Shown piece by piece: positions 10,032-18,868 of a stretch of DNA of 64,000 nt (position 1 is the stretch's first letter; the number at the start of each line of letters is the position of its first letter). The DNA comes from Caldicellulosiruptor danielii (lineage in GTDB: Bacteria; Bacillota; Thermoanaerobacteria; Caldicellulosiruptorales; Caldicellulosiruptoraceae): contig NZ_CP139957.1 of NCBI RefSeq assembly GCF_034343125.1, positions 1,635,001 to 1,699,000 on the forward strand. The letters run 5' to 3'. The notes beneath the pieces were generated by a model. The model was not told the origin of the DNA. It saw nothing but the letters and a program-made list of their open reading frames with translations, and made no database searches. The position numbers and the translations under genes were made by a program.

Positions 10032-10853
10032 CTAACCAAAAAGCCTTTTGAACTGCAACGGAGTTATTCCTTCTAATTTTTTGAACATATAGCAAAAATA
10101 ACTTGGATTTTTGAATCCAACCTCATAACACACTTCTTTTATTTGAACCATTGGATTTTTTATCAAAAGTTCTTTTGCTTTCTGAATTCTAATTCTTATT
10201 AAGTATTCGTAGGGCGTCGTTTGAAAAGTCTTTTTAAAAACTGAGCAAAGATGCTGTGGTGAAAGACCTATCAGCTTAGAAAGCTCTTCAAGCGTGATGT
10301 TTTTAGAATAATTCTCTTCAATATATTTTAAAATTGGGAGTAACTTTAAATAGTTGCTCTCAAAATTTCTCTCAATTTTATTTTGAAGATTTAATGCCAT
10401 GTGAAGGATGAAGCTATAAATGAGCTGTGAACATTCAATTGATACAATATAATTGTAAAATGATGCTTTATTCGAAATAGCTTCTAAAATGCCTTCTAAA
10501 TACTGCTTGCTTGAAAGTTTAAATATTTCAAAAGGTTTTATTCCCATGGTTTTTAAAATCATCTCAGAGGCAGGTCCATTGAAAGTAAGCCACACTGTAG
10601 ACCATACGGAAGATAAAGCATAATATTCATGAGGAACACCTGGCCACAAGAAAAATGCCACAGACTCATCAACAATGTATTCCTTCCCAGCCACAATTAA
10701 AACTCCTCTACCTTGTGCGGTGTGAAGATAATGAAAATCCGGATGCCCATTCTTTCGAACAATATGCTCCTGAGACTGGTTAAAGCCCACACTTTTGAGA
10801 TAAATAGGAAGTCCTTTTTCCAAAGAAGTGTTGACTATAAAGCAGGTCTTCAT
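10032..10853 (-). CDS. AraC-family transcriptional regulator with cupin sensor domain
   Basis: 273 residues. Residues about 20-130 are an AraC-type cupin (HPDFHYLHTAQGRGVLIVAG) that probably binds a sugar. Residues about 170-273 hold two helix-turn-helix units (ITLEELSKLIGLSPQHLCSVFKK and the C-terminal GFKNPSYFCYMFKKLEGITP). It resembles regulators of carbohydrate use in clostridia. It starts with ATG after AGAGGGGA. No sugar operon is adjacent, so the target is unknown. Confidence 0.92.
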   Translation of the reverse strand: MKTCFIVNTSLEKGLPIYLKSVGFNQSQEHIVRKNGHPDFHYLHTAQGRGVLIVAGKEYIVDESVAFFLWPGVPHEYYALSSVWSTVWLTFNGPASEMILKTMGIKPFEIFKLSSKQYLEGILEAISNKASFYNYIVSIECSQLIYSFILHMALNLQNKIERNFESNYLKLLPILKYIEENYSKNITLEELSKLIGLSPQHLCSVFKKTFQTTPYEYLIRIRIQKAKELLIKNPMVQIKEVCYEVGFKNPSYFCYMFKKLEGITPLQFKRLFG

Positions 10854-10932
10854 AACACTGTCTTTCCCCTCTTAAAAAGTCTCAAAGCTTGTTTTCTAAA
10901 ATCTGTAAAATGATATTATATTGAATAATCTT

Positions 10933-11364
10933 TTAGCCCAGGGCAACAAATATAGAACCTGCGGCAATTAGCAGCACTCCAATTGCTGTGTAAAATGAAA
11001 CTTTCTCGCCAAGGAAAATGGCTGCAAGTACAATTGCAAATACAACCGAGAGCCTATCGATTGGCGCAACCTGCTGAACCTTCCCATTCTTGAGAGCCAG
11101 AAAATAAAAAAGCCATGACATAGCTCCTGCAACACCACTTAAGACAATAAACAAAATAGCCTTTTTATCAGCAAAAACATCTGAAACCTTGCTCAGTCTT
11201 CCCTGAAATGCAACTACAATGATTAAAAAAGCAGCCATAATTACAGCTCTTATAGCTGTTGCAACGTTTGTATCAATGCCTTTGAGTCCAATCTTTCCAA
11301 ATATTGCAACAAGAGAAGCAAACAGAGCTGATAAAAGTCCGAATATTAGCCATAAATAGTTCAT
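10933..11364 (-). CDS. EamA/DMT-family small transporter
   Basis: 143 residues, about half the length of a full EamA transporter, with four to five hydrophobic helices and one EamA domain (LSALFASLVAIFGKIGLK at the start, IDRLSVVFAIVLAAIFLGEKVS near residue 105). Half-size proteins of this family work as dimers. I chose the ATG at 11364 because GGGGG precedes it by about nine bases; a start at 11385 is also open. The substrate is unknown. Confidence 0.85.
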   Translation of the reverse strand: MNYLWLIFGLLSALFASLVAIFGKIGLKGIDTNVATAIRAVIMAAFLIIVVAFQGRLSKVSDVFADKKAILFIVLSGVAGAMSWLFYFLALKNGKVQQVAPIDRLSVVFAIVLAAIFLGEKVSFYTAIGVLLIAAGSIFVALG

Positions 11365-11472
11365 TTCAACATACCCCCAAATCAACCAGATGTATAGCTA
11401 ATTACATTTTAGCCAATAATCAAAATGATAGCAATTAAAATTTTTAAATAGAGGGAGAGGTATTGAGGTCAA

Positions 11473-11673
11473 ATGAAAGGGTCAACTGATATTTTATCTC
11501 AAATTTCACAACTCAAAGAGGTTGACTATAAGACTACTTTGATGATAACCTCGCTGATTGAAGTTTTGGTTGACAAAGGTATTATCGCAAGAAAAGAAGT
11601 ATTCGAAAAATCTATATTTTTGGACAGGCTAATTGAAAGTGAAGCACAAAGGAGGATTGAGAAGAGCACATAA
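11473..11673 (+). CDS. Hypothetical protein (66 aa)
   Basis: A small acidic helical protein without membrane segments; the ATG at 11473 follows a purine-rich GAGGGAGAGG tract and a nearer GAGG. The end reads RRIEKST and overlaps the left arm of a terminator. I do not recognise it. Spacing and strand place it just before the H-NOX chemoreceptor, but the terminator separates the two. Confidence 0.6.
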   Translation: MKGSTDILSQISQLKEVDYKTTLMITSLIEVLVDKGIIARKEVFEKSIFLDRLIESEAQRRIEKST

Positions 11674-11686
11674 AAGTTGTGCTCTT
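11662..11686 (+). terminator. Terminator after the 66-aa gene
   Basis: A 9-bp stem AAGAGCACA / TGTGCTCTT around a 7-nt loop, followed by TTTTCATTTTTT. The gene's stop codon lies in the loop region. The next gene therefore needs its own promoter; a TATTAT box at about 11703-11708 is a candidate. Confidence 0.8.
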
Positions 11687-11747
11687 TTTCATTTTTTGTG
11701 GTATTATTTATATATATCGCACTTTTTTTGAAAGGGGAAATGAAAGT

Positions 11748-13565
11748 TTGAAAGGAACTGTGGTTTTAACCTGGCTTGAGACAATTGGTAATATATGGGG
11801 AGAGGATGTTAAAAAGTATGCAAGACAAGGTATGGGACTTGACGAGTCGGTTATAATTTCACCCACAGATGATATTGACGATGAGCTTGTTCACAGGATG
11901 ATTGAAAAGGCGTGTGAAAAAGCAAATATTACCCCTTCCCAGATGTGGAGAGAAATTGGCAAAAACAATATAAAAACATTTAGTAAATGGTTCCCTTCAT
12001 ATTTTCAAAGACTATCACTAAAAGGCTTTTTAGAATACATGGACGATGTTCACAGCCAGCTTACCCGAATGATAAAAGGTGCAAAACCGCCCAGAATAAT
12101 CTTTGAAGAGATATCTCCAAACGAAGCTTACATAACGTATGTGTCCAAAAGAGGATTTTACGATTATTTTCTTGGTCTTCTTGAAGGAAGTGCTGAATTT
12201 TTCAATGAGAAACTGAATTTTGAAGAGCTTGAAAGGTACAAAGATGAAGAGGGATTTTATCATTTAAAAATTAGAATTAGATTTGAAAAAACAAATCGAA
12301 AGGTTAAAAAAGCCTACTTCAATATAATAGCGGGTTTAGGTTTTATAAGGTCTTTGGAGTTCAAGATTTCTATATTCTCATCAATTGCAGTCATAGTTTT
12401 AAGTTTTATACTCGACTCAAACAAAACTGAATATGCCAGCCATCTTCTTACGGCAGGCATCACGTTCATAACCACTTTCATTGCCGCGTTTTTCATCTTA
12501 AGACCTCTAAAGCCTATTCACGAAGAGTTAAATTCTCTAAAGGACTTGGATTTTAGCGGATCACTGATTATAAAGACAAATGACAAGTTAGAAAACTTTG
12601 CAAAAATGTTAGCAACCACAAAATCTTCTGTTAAAAAAGATTTGCTTTTGCTCAAAGGTGGAAGTGATGAGATATACAACTTTTCTAAAAACATAAGAGA
12701 AATTGCTGATAAGATGAAAAGTCTCTCTGATTCTGTTAGTGGAATTGTAAATGACGTTGCACAAGGTGCCATTCATCAGGCAGAAGAGATTGAAAAAGCT
12801 GTAACAACACTCAATGAAAATATTGAAAATCTAAAATTAATTGTGTCACAGCAAACTCAGACAAAAGACATTTTGACAGACGTTAATCAAATACTTAATA
12901 ATTCTGGAAAAGACATAAGCGAAGCTGCAAAGGATATAAACATAATTAGCACAGAGTTTTCTGAGATAGTTCAAAAAGGTAATAAGCTTTCTGAAGAGGC
13001 AAATGAAGTCATGAAGATAACATCAACAGTAGCAGAGATTTCAAACCAGATTAACATGCTTGCACTCAACGCTTCAATTGAAGCTGCAAGGGCTGGAAAT
13101 GTCGGTGTTGGATTTGCAGTTGTCGCAGATGAGATAAGAAAGCTTGCAGACAGTACAATGTCGTTTGCAAAGACAATTAACAAAAGTCTCAAGACATTTG
13201 TTGAGGAGATTGAAACTCTTTCAACCACTTTGACTCAGCAGTTTGAAAAACTTGCAAAGAGTGAGTCTACTTTAAATGATGTTGTGAATAGGAACAATCA
13301 AAACATTGAAAGAATATCAAATGTGATTGAGACATTGATTTCGCAAATTGAATCTCTTTCCCAGGAAGCCGAAAGGATTTCAAGCGTATTTGAAACAATT
13401 ACATCTCTTTCGGCAATATCTCAAGAAAACTCTGCATCTGCACAGGAAATGGCAGCTTCAATTTCTATGTATGCAGAGAGTATAAAAGAACTTTTGAACA
13501 AGGTTGCCGACCTCGAAAATCTTTCAAATGTCTTTAAAGAAGAGCTTTCAAAATACCGATTATAA
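11748..13565 (+). CDS. H-NOX (heme O2/NO-binding) methyl-accepting chemotaxis protein
   Basis: 605 residues from a TTG at 11748 with AGGGGA at good spacing. Residues 1-185 are an H-NOX domain that aligns without gaps to the thermophilic Tar4-type H-NOX: proximal heme ligand His102 (MDDVHSQLT), propionate motif Tyr131-Ser133-Arg135 and Pro115. The distal O2 hydrogen-bond network Trp9, Asn74, Tyr140 is also present. Two membrane helices follow (about 203-223 and 234-253). A cytoplasmic methyl-accepting domain comes next, with the hairpin tip [16 protein letters not shown] near residue 440. It should steer flagella in response to oxygen, consistent with the flagellar genes in this window. The heme domain precedes the membrane helices, so it is probably cytoplasmic. 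Confidence 0.95.
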   Translation: MKGTVVLTWLETIGNIWGEDVKKYARQGMGLDESVIISPTDDIDDELVHRMIEKACEKANITPSQMWREIGKNNIKTFSKWFPSYFQRLSLKGFLEYMDDVHSQLTRMIKGAKPPRIIFEEISPNEAYITYVSKRGFYDYFLGLLEGSAEFFNEKLNFEELERYKDEEGFYHLKIRIRFEKTNRKVKKAYFNIIAGLGFIRSLEFKISIFSSIAVIVLSFILDSNKTEYASHLLTAGITFITTFIAAFFILRPLKPIHEELNSLKDLDFSGSLIIKTNDKLENFAKMLATTKSSVKKDLLLLKGGSDEIYNFSKNIREIADKMKSLSDSVSGIVNDVAQGAIHQAEEIEKAVTTLNENIENLKLIVSQQTQTKDILTDVNQILNNSGKDISEAAKDINIISTEFSEIVQKGNKLSEEANEVMKITSTVAEISNQINMLALNASIEAARAGNVGVGFAVVADEIRKLADSTMSFAKTINKSLKTFVEEIETLSTTLTQQFEKLAKSESTLNDVVNRNNQNIERISNVIETLISQIESLSQEAERISSVFETITSLSAISQENSASAQEMAASISMYAESIKELLNKVADLENLSNVFKEELSKYRL

Positions 13566-13588
13566 GAATAAAGGGGAGGGTTTTGAAA

Positions 13589-13843
13589 ATGTGCAAAACT
13601 TTTATAGCTGCAATTTTAGTTGACAACAGGCTGCACGATGCACCAAAACTTCAGGAGATTTTGACAAAACATGGATGTATTATCAAAACAAGACTTGGAA
13701 TTCATGAGGCAGGCGAGAGCTGTTCAAACCAGGGACTTATCATCTTGCACATGCAGGCAACAGAGGATGAGATAAAGGCATTTGAAAATGATGTGAAACA
13801 GCTTGAGCATGTGAAACTTCAGTATATGAATCTTGAATGCTAA
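13589..13843 (+). CDS. TM1266-like small ACT-fold regulator (iron-only hydrogenase system type)
   Basis: 84 residues with a ferredoxin-like ACT/NikR-C pattern: a first strand FIAAILVDNR, then LQEILTKHGCIIKTRLGIHEA, then LIILHMQATEDEIKAFENDVKQL. This resembles the small regulator found next to HydEFG maturation genes. Ribosome site GGGGAGG lies about nine bases before the ATG at 13589; a TTG at 13583 is also in frame but too close to it. It follows the chemoreceptor by 23 nt and may be cotranscribed. The family call is moderate because no hydrogenase genes are adjacent. Confidence 0.65.
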   Translation: MCKTFIAAILVDNRLHDAPKLQEILTKHGCIIKTRLGIHEAGESCSNQGLIILHMQATEDEIKAFENDVKQLEHVKLQYMNLEC

Positions 13844-13879
13844 AGGAATTTAAAAGAAATTAGCTGAGGGGATTTTGTT

Positions 13880-14551
13880 ATGGCTATTTATAACGTTCAG
13901 GATTTAATTGTGCAAAAATTTTCCCAGATAGTACAAAGAATATCAAACAAAACTAATCTGCCCCAAAATTTCAAAGATATATTGGTGCAGAGCTTTGAAA
14001 ATGCCGTTCAAGTAGCCAATGTAGAAACTGATACTCAGATTTTTAGCACACAGGCTAAAACTTCTGATATTATTTTGAACAAACAACTTGGCAGTTACAA
14101 TCTTAAAAGCTCAAGCTATTCTTTTGAACCTTTGCCCGACAACAAATTTAATCTTAGCAAAAACGATATAATATCAATCGCCGCACAAAAGGCAAAACAA
14201 TATGGAGTTTTGCCAAGCCTGGTTCTAAGCGTAATTGAGGCAGAATCAGGTTTTCGTCAAGATGCAGTCTCGAGAGCCGGCGCAATTGGTCTTATGCAGC
14301 TGATGCCTCAAACTGCAAAAGCTCTTGGTGTAAACCCATACGACCCTATTGAAAACTTAGATGGTGGTATAAGATACTTGAAGGAAAAAATTGAAGAGTT
14401 TGGTGGTAATATTGAACTTGCACTGGCAGCTTACAATGCAGGGCCAGCAAACGTTTTAAAGTTTGGTGGAGTTCCACCGTTTGATGAGACAATAAACTAT
14501 GTTCGAAAGGTGATTTTGCTTTCTCAAAAATACAGAGAATATGATGCATAA
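13880..14551 (+). CDS. SLT-type lytic transglycosylase
   Basis: 223 residues. The C-terminal half is a Slt70-like lysozyme fold: catalytic glutamate in [15 protein letters not shown] (near residue 118), then [17 protein letters not shown] and [12 protein letters not shown]. It cleaves peptidoglycan with formation of anhydro-muramic acid. The first 90 residues are low in hydrophobic content with no signal peptide, so export would need another route; some flagellar muramidases share this form. The ATG at 13880 follows GAGGGG. Confidence 0.92.
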   Translation: MAIYNVQDLIVQKFSQIVQRISNKTNLPQNFKDILVQSFENAVQVANVETDTQIFSTQAKTSDIILNKQLGSYNLKSSSYSFEPLPDNKFNLSKNDIISIAAQKAKQYGVLPSLVLSVIEAESGFRQDAVSRAGAIGLMQLMPQTAKALGVNPYDPIENLDGGIRYLKEKIEEFGGNIELALAAYNAGPANVLKFGGVPPFDETINYVRKVILLSQKYREYDA

Positions 14552-14600
14552 TCCCCCTCATACGATGCACACATTAATAGAAAGAGGGGGAGATTTAAAG

Positions 14601-14759
14601 ATGGTAAGAACAAGAAAACTGTACAATCGCCAAAGAAGTAGATACACCAGATTCAAGGCAAAAAAGAATATGCTGTGTTTGCTTGGAACATATCTTACAG
14701 GGCTTTTTAAGGGTATGATGATTGGAATGATAATTGGGAAAAAACTTAGAAAAGATTAA
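14601..14759 (+). CDS. Small basic membrane protein (52 aa)
   Basis: Starts MVRTRKLYNRQRSRYTRFKA, strongly basic, followed by one hydrophobic segment (CLLGTYLTGLFKGMMIGMII) and a short KKLRKD tail. GAGGGGGAG lies upstream at good spacing, so I prefer the ATG at 14601 over an earlier in-frame ATG at 14541 that would overlap the lytic transglycosylase gene. Function unknown. Confidence 0.6.
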   Translation: MVRTRKLYNRQRSRYTRFKAKKNMLCLLGTYLTGLFKGMMIGMIIGKKLRKD

Positions 14760-14780
14760 AATGGTTTTTAAGAAATTCTT

Positions 14781-14824
14781 AACGCCACCTTGTAAGATGG
14801 CCCAAAAGAAAGTGAGGTGGCGTT
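14781..14824 (+). terminator. Terminator after the small membrane protein
   Basis: A 10-bp perfect stem AACGCCACCT / AGGTGGCGTT around a 24-nt loop, followed by TTTATTTTG. It closes the lytic transglycosylase unit before ychF. Confidence 0.75.
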
Positions 14825-14845
14825 TTTATTTTGCACAATTCTAAA

Positions 14846-14874
14846 TTGATTTTTGCCCCAAAGTATTCTATACT
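14846..14874 (+). promoter_or_regulatory. Sigma-A promoter of ychF
   Basis: TTGATT at 14846-14851 and TATACT at 14869-14874 with a 17-bp spacer, 48 bp before the ychF start and just after the preceding terminator. Confidence 0.6.
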
Positions 14875-14922
14875 GTTTATTTGTAAAAAACAAAAGATTT
14901 TCATAGGGGGCATAAAAGCAAA

Positions 14923-16011
14923 ATGCGACTTGGTATTGTTGGACTTCCAAATGTAGGCAAGAGTACTCTCTTTAATGCAATAACAAAAGTAGGTGCAGAA
15001 GCTGCCAACTACCCGTTTTGTACAATTGAACCCAACGTGGGAGTTGTGGCGGTGCCTGATGAAAGGCTCGATGTACTTGCAAAGATATACAATCCTGAAA
15101 AGGTGACACCTGCTTTTATTGAATTTGTTGATATTGCAGGGCTCGTAAAAGGTGCAAGTAAAGGTGAAGGCCTTGGCAATAAGTTTTTGTCTCATATAAG
15201 AGAGGTTGACGCAATTGTTCATGTTGTTCGCTGTTTTGACGACACTGATATTGTTCATGTGGAAGGAAGTGTTAACCCGAGAAGAGACATTGAAACAATC
15301 AATTTAGAGCTGATATTTGCTGACATGGAAGTGCTGGAAAGAAAATTTGACAAGACAAGAAAACTTGCAAAGAACAGCAAAGAAGCAGCACATGAACTTG
15401 AAATCATGGAAAAGATTTATTCTACATTAGAAAGTGGCAAAATGGCAAGAACGCTCAAATTCGATGATGAAGATGATTTGAAATTTGTAAACTCCTTGAA
15501 TCTTCTTACATTCAAGCCTACAATTTATGCAGCAAATATCTCTGAAAAAGATATTGGAAAAGAAAATGAATATGTAAAAGTAGTTAAAGAAATTGCAGCA
15601 GAAGAAGGGTCAGAAGTAATTGTCATCTGTGCTAAAATCGAAGAAGAAATTGCTGCACTGCCAGATGAAGAAAAGAAAGAATTTTTGAAAGAGCTTGGCA
15701 TTGAAAAGTCTGGGCTTGATAATCTAATCCAGGCAGGATACAGACTTCTGGGGCTGATATCGTTTTTGACAGCGGGAGAAAAAGAAGTAAGGGCTTGGAC
15801 TATTAAGAAAGGAACTAAAGCACCACAGGCGGCTGGCAAAATTCACAGCGATTTTGAAAAAGGATTTATAAGGGCAGAAGTTGTGCCGTTTGAAGTGCTG
15901 GTAGAATGTGGCGGGTTTGTCCAGGCAAAAGAAAAAGGACTTGTCAGGTCAGAAGGGAAAGATTATGTTATGCAAGATGGTGATGTGGTCATATTCAGGT
16001 TCAATGTGTAA
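14923..16011 (+). CDS. ychF: Obg-like ATPase YchF
   Basis: 362 residues, full length. The P-loop GLPNVGKSTLFNA (residues 6-18), the switch motif VDIAGLVKGAS, the altered G4 region typical of this ATP-preferring clade, a coiled-coil insert (about 130-170) and a C-terminal TGS domain ending MQDGDVVIFRFNV are all present. YchF binds ribosomes and responds to oxidative stress. The ATG is preceded by GGGGG at 12 bases. It stands alone between a promoter and a terminator. Confidence 0.97.
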   Translation: MRLGIVGLPNVGKSTLFNAITKVGAEAANYPFCTIEPNVGVVAVPDERLDVLAKIYNPEKVTPAFIEFVDIAGLVKGASKGEGLGNKFLSHIREVDAIVHVVRCFDDTDIVHVEGSVNPRRDIETINLELIFADMEVLERKFDKTRKLAKNSKEAAHELEIMEKIYSTLESGKMARTLKFDDEDDLKFVNSLNLLTFKPTIYAANISEKDIGKENEYVKVVKEIAAEEGSEVIVICAKIEEEIAALPDEEKKEFLKELGIEKSGLDNLIQAGYRLLGLISFLTAGEKEVRAWTIKKGTKAPQAAGKIHSDFEKGFIRAEVVPFEVLVECGGFVQAKEKGLVRSEGKDYVMQDGDVVIFRFNV

Positions 16012-16044
16012 AGACTTTATTAATTCTTTTTAAAAATTTAAAAT

Positions 16045-16086
16045 AAAAAGGATGTGCAACTGATGGATTTTGTGCACATCCTTTTT
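16045..16086. terminator. Bidirectional terminator between ychF and larC
   Basis: A 14-bp stem AAAAAGGATGTGCA / TGCACATCCTTTTT with a 14-nt loop between convergent genes. A/T tracts on both sides allow it to end transcription from either direction. The larC stop codon is 8 nt beyond it. Confidence 0.85.
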
Positions 16087-16093
16087 TATTTTT

Positions 16094-17214
16094 TCACTCA
16101 CTTAGTTTCTTAATATCTTCAAACTCAATCTTAATTCTTTTTATGTCTTTATATGAACTTATCTTTAACCTTAGTTCAGGATTTTCCTGAACTCTTTTCA
16201 CTTCCCTTTCCATCTCTATTCTTTGCACCTCTACAAATCTGATACCAATTGTTGATGTCCAGCGAAAGATTGCAGAGGCTACATCCTCAAAGTTTTGAGC
16301 TTTTGTTATAACTCCAATCTTGTAAGCAGGCCGACCTTTTTTCATGAAAATTGGAGTAAAATAGACATCCAAAGCACCGCTTTGCATTATCTTCTCAAGT
16401 GCAAGCGAAAGCTCCTCGCCCGTCATATCATCAATGTTTGCAAATATCTCAAAATAATCGCCATCAAAATTCAGTTTTTTTTTCCAATTATAGCTCTCAC
16501 AACATTGGGAATAGGAAGTTCTTTTGTCCCTGCACCATATCCAATCTTTTCGATGGTCATGCTCGGCATTTGTGAAAATGAGCTTGCAACTGCTGCTGCA
16601 ATCCCAATGCCTGTGGGTGTTATAAGTTCAGATTCAATATTCTTTGTGGAAAGTGGAATACCATTTTGCCTTGCAATCTCTAAAACAGCTGGTGCTGGCA
16701 CGGGAATAATACCGTGCATCGATTTTGTAAAACCTCTGCCGTCACAAAGAGGCGAGAAAATTATTTTTTCAGGCTTTAAATTGTCTATGCAAAGAGAAAA
16801 TGAAACAATATCCACTATTGAATCATCTGCTCCAACCTCATGGAAAGAAATATCTTCTGGATTCTTGCTGTGCACCTTAGCCTCTGCCAAAGCTATTTTC
16901 TCAAATATTTTTATCGACATCTCTTTTACAGCTTCTGGCAAAGAGCTTTCTATCAACATCCTTTTTATATCTTTAAATGTTCTGTGGTGATAGGTGTTAT
17001 CCCTGTGATGTTCATGGTCATGTGGATGAGTATTTACTATAAACCTCTTTGCTTTAATACCATTTACAAACTTCTCCTCAACCGAAAGCTCCACGTCAAG
17101 CTTTAAAAGTGAAATATTTGATTTTATATACTCAAAATCAACTCCACAGTCAATCAGCGATGCAACAAGCATATCACCCGCAAGGCCTGAGATTGCATCA
17201 ATATAAAGAATCAT
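16094..17214 (-). CDS. larC: LarC nickel-pincer cofactor cyclometallase, two frames joined by -1 frameshift
   Basis: The first frame (17214-16471, 247 aa) is LarC1: MILYIDAISGLAGDML, then a His-rich stretch near residue 60, then GGCxD-like core motifs and an end at VVRAIIGKKN. The second frame (continuing to 16094) carries LarC2, beginning KLNFDGDYFEIFANIDD, and has no ribosome site of its own. The frames meet at an A9 tract that contains the slippery heptamer A AAA AAC, so a -1 shift gives one protein of about 373 residues. LarC inserts nickel into the pincer cofactor of lactate racemase-type enzymes in a CTP-dependent reaction. It is the last gene of larE-larB-larC, 30 nt after larB. Confidence 0.88.
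16474..16480 (-). other. Slippery heptamer A AAA AAC for -1 frameshift in larC
   Basis: On the minus strand nine A residues (16483-16475) are followed by C at 16474. In the LarC1 frame the codons are GGA AAA AAA AAC TGA, which gives the classic X XXY YYZ heptamer A AAA AAC directly before the TGA stop. Slipping back one base reads AAA CTG AAT TTT and enters LarC2 in frame. Transcriptional slippage on the A9 tract could give the same product. Confidence 0.75.
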
Positions 17215-17244
17215 AAAATTTTTCCTCCTCTTTTTCTTCTTTCT

Positions 17245-18006
17245 TTACAAGTTCTGATTTGCAAGCGAATTTATCATATGGGCAACAATGGCTGCACCAA
17301 ATCCATTGTCAATGTTGACAACACAAACACCGTTTGCACACGAGTTTAGCATGGTAAGAAGGGCTGAAAGCCCTTTGAAATTTGCGCCATATCCAACAGA
17401 TGTTGGAACAGCAATGACAGGTTTTGAAACAAGCCCGGCAACAACTGATGCAAGTGCACCTTCCATGCCAGCAACTGCAACAACTGCGTTTGCCGACTGA
17501 ATATCGTCAAGGTGAGCAAACAGCCTGTGGATTCCTGCAACACCAACATCGTACATCTTCTTTACATTGTTCCCCAAAATCTCTAAAACTATAGCTGCTT
17601 CTTCTGCCACTTTCAAATCGGCAGTCCCAGCAGACACAACTGCAACGTGTCCTTTCGGATTTTTGACAATCTCAACCCTCTTTGCACAGATAATTCTACC
17701 TGTCTCGTAATATATCACATCATCTTTTAGGTGTTTTCTTAAGTATTCATACTGCTCCCTGCTTGCCCTTGTGCCAATAATGTTTACTTCTCCTCTTTCA
17801 ATCATCCTCTCAAAAATCTTTAAAACCTGGTCTTTTGTCTTCCCTTCACAAAAGATTACCTCAGAGATACCCTGTCTGAGCTTGCGGTGATGGTCAATCT
17901 TTGCAAAATCAATGTCTTCAAACGGCATCTTGGCAAAAACCTTCAATGCCTCGTCAACTGAAATTATGCCATCTCTAACATCCTCAAGTATTCTTCTTAC
18001 ATCCAT
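17245..18006 (-). CDS. larB: LarB, nickel-pincer cofactor biosynthesis carboxylase/hydrolase
   Basis: 253 residues from the ATG at 18006, which has AAGGAAGAAGG just upstream; an in-frame ATG at 18027 is less likely. The C-terminal half is a PurE-like fold with VAVVSAGTADLKVAEEAA, GVAGIHRLF and SVGYGANFKGLSAL. LarB carboxylates the pyridinium ring of nicotinic acid adenine dinucleotide and cleaves its phosphoanhydride. It lies 27 nt after larE and 30 nt before larC. Confidence 0.95.
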   Translation of the reverse strand: MDVRRILEDVRDGIISVDEALKVFAKMPFEDIDFAKIDHHRKLRQGISEVIFCEGKTKDQVLKIFERMIERGEVNIIGTRASREQYEYLRKHLKDDVIYYETGRIICAKRVEIVKNPKGHVAVVSAGTADLKVAEEAAIVLEILGNNVKKMYDVGVAGIHRLFAHLDDIQSANAVVAVAGMEGALASVVAGLVSKPVIAVPTSVGYGANFKGLSALLTMLNSCANGVCVVNIDNGFGAAIVAHMINSLANQNL

Positions 18007-18033
18007 ATTGTACCTTCTTCCTTTCATGTCAAA

Positions 18034-18840
18034 TCAGTTCATGCTTCCTGTTCTATAGCCGCAAAGGTCAAGCGTTACATACTTAAAACCCAAAGATTTT
18101 AAAACGTTTGAAACTTCATCAATCAGTTCAAGGTCGAAAAACCTTGAAAGTTCCTCCTTCGCAACCTCTATTCGCGCAACAGCGCCGTGATGTCTTACTC
18201 TCACCTGTGAAAATCCTTTTTGAACTAAAAAATCCTCTGCCTTTTCTATCATTTGAAGTTTTTCTAATGTAATTTCATCATCATATGGGATTCTTGTAAC
18301 CAAGCAAGCAGCAGACGGTTTTTGATATGTGGAAAGCCCAAACTCTTTCGACAAATACCTTATCTCCTCTTTTGTAAGTCCTGCTTCAACCAGCGGGCTT
18401 TTGATACCTTCTTCTTCAAGAGCTTTTCTGCCAGGCCTAAAATCCTGAAGGTCATCTATATTTGAACCTTCAACTATCTCGTTTAAATTCAATTCTTCTT
18501 TAAATATTTTTAACTTCTTTATCAAATCTTTCTTGCAATAATAGCATCTAAGTCTATCATTTTTCATAAAATCATCATTTGTAAAAATGTCTCTATCTAT
18601 AACAATCAGCCTTGCACCAATTTCTTTCGCAAGCTTTGCTGCATCTTCCTTTTCCCTTTGCGGGCTTAAAACTGAACTTGAAAATACTGCGACGGCTTTA
18701 TCACCCAGAACATCAAACGAAACCTTTAGCAAAAATGTAGAGTCGACTCCCCCAGAAAACGCAACAAGCACGCTTTTATAGCCCTCTATAATTTTTTTTA
18801 GCCTTTCAAGTTTTTCATATGCAATTTTTTTATCAACCAA
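18034..18840 (-). CDS. larE: LarE, ATP-dependent sulfur transferase of the nickel-pincer cofactor
   Basis: 268 residues. The PP-loop ATP-pyrophosphatase motif AFSGGVDSTFL is at residues 27-37. The conserved cysteine of the AACLVTRIPY motif is Cys179, at the place of the sacrificial cysteine of lactobacillar LarE. A CxxC pair, Cys99 and Cys102 (RCYYCKK), is also present; three such cysteines are the pattern of LarE forms that use an iron-sulfur cluster as sulfur carrier. The start is TTG at 18840 after AGGGA. First of larE-larB-larC; no larA racemase lies in this window. Confidence 0.94.
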   Translation of the reverse strand: MVDKKIAYEKLERLKKIIEGYKSVLVAFSGGVDSTFLLKVSFDVLGDKAVAVFSSSVLSPQREKEDAAKLAKEIGARLIVIDRDIFTNDDFMKNDRLRCYYCKKDLIKKLKIFKEELNLNEIVEGSNIDDLQDFRPGRKALEEEGIKSPLVEAGLTKEEIRYLSKEFGLSTYQKPSAACLVTRIPYDDEITLEKLQMIEKAEDFLVQKGFSQVRVRHHGAVARIEVAKEELSRFFDLELIDEVSNVLKSLGFKYVTLDLCGYRTGSMN

Positions 18841-18868
18841 CGTTTTAATCCCTGCCTTTTTTAGTTAC

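Noticed and set aside
16295-16990. Open frame of 231 codons on the plus strand opposite larC
   Set aside because: Antisense to conserved LarC coding in both of its frames; no start signal.
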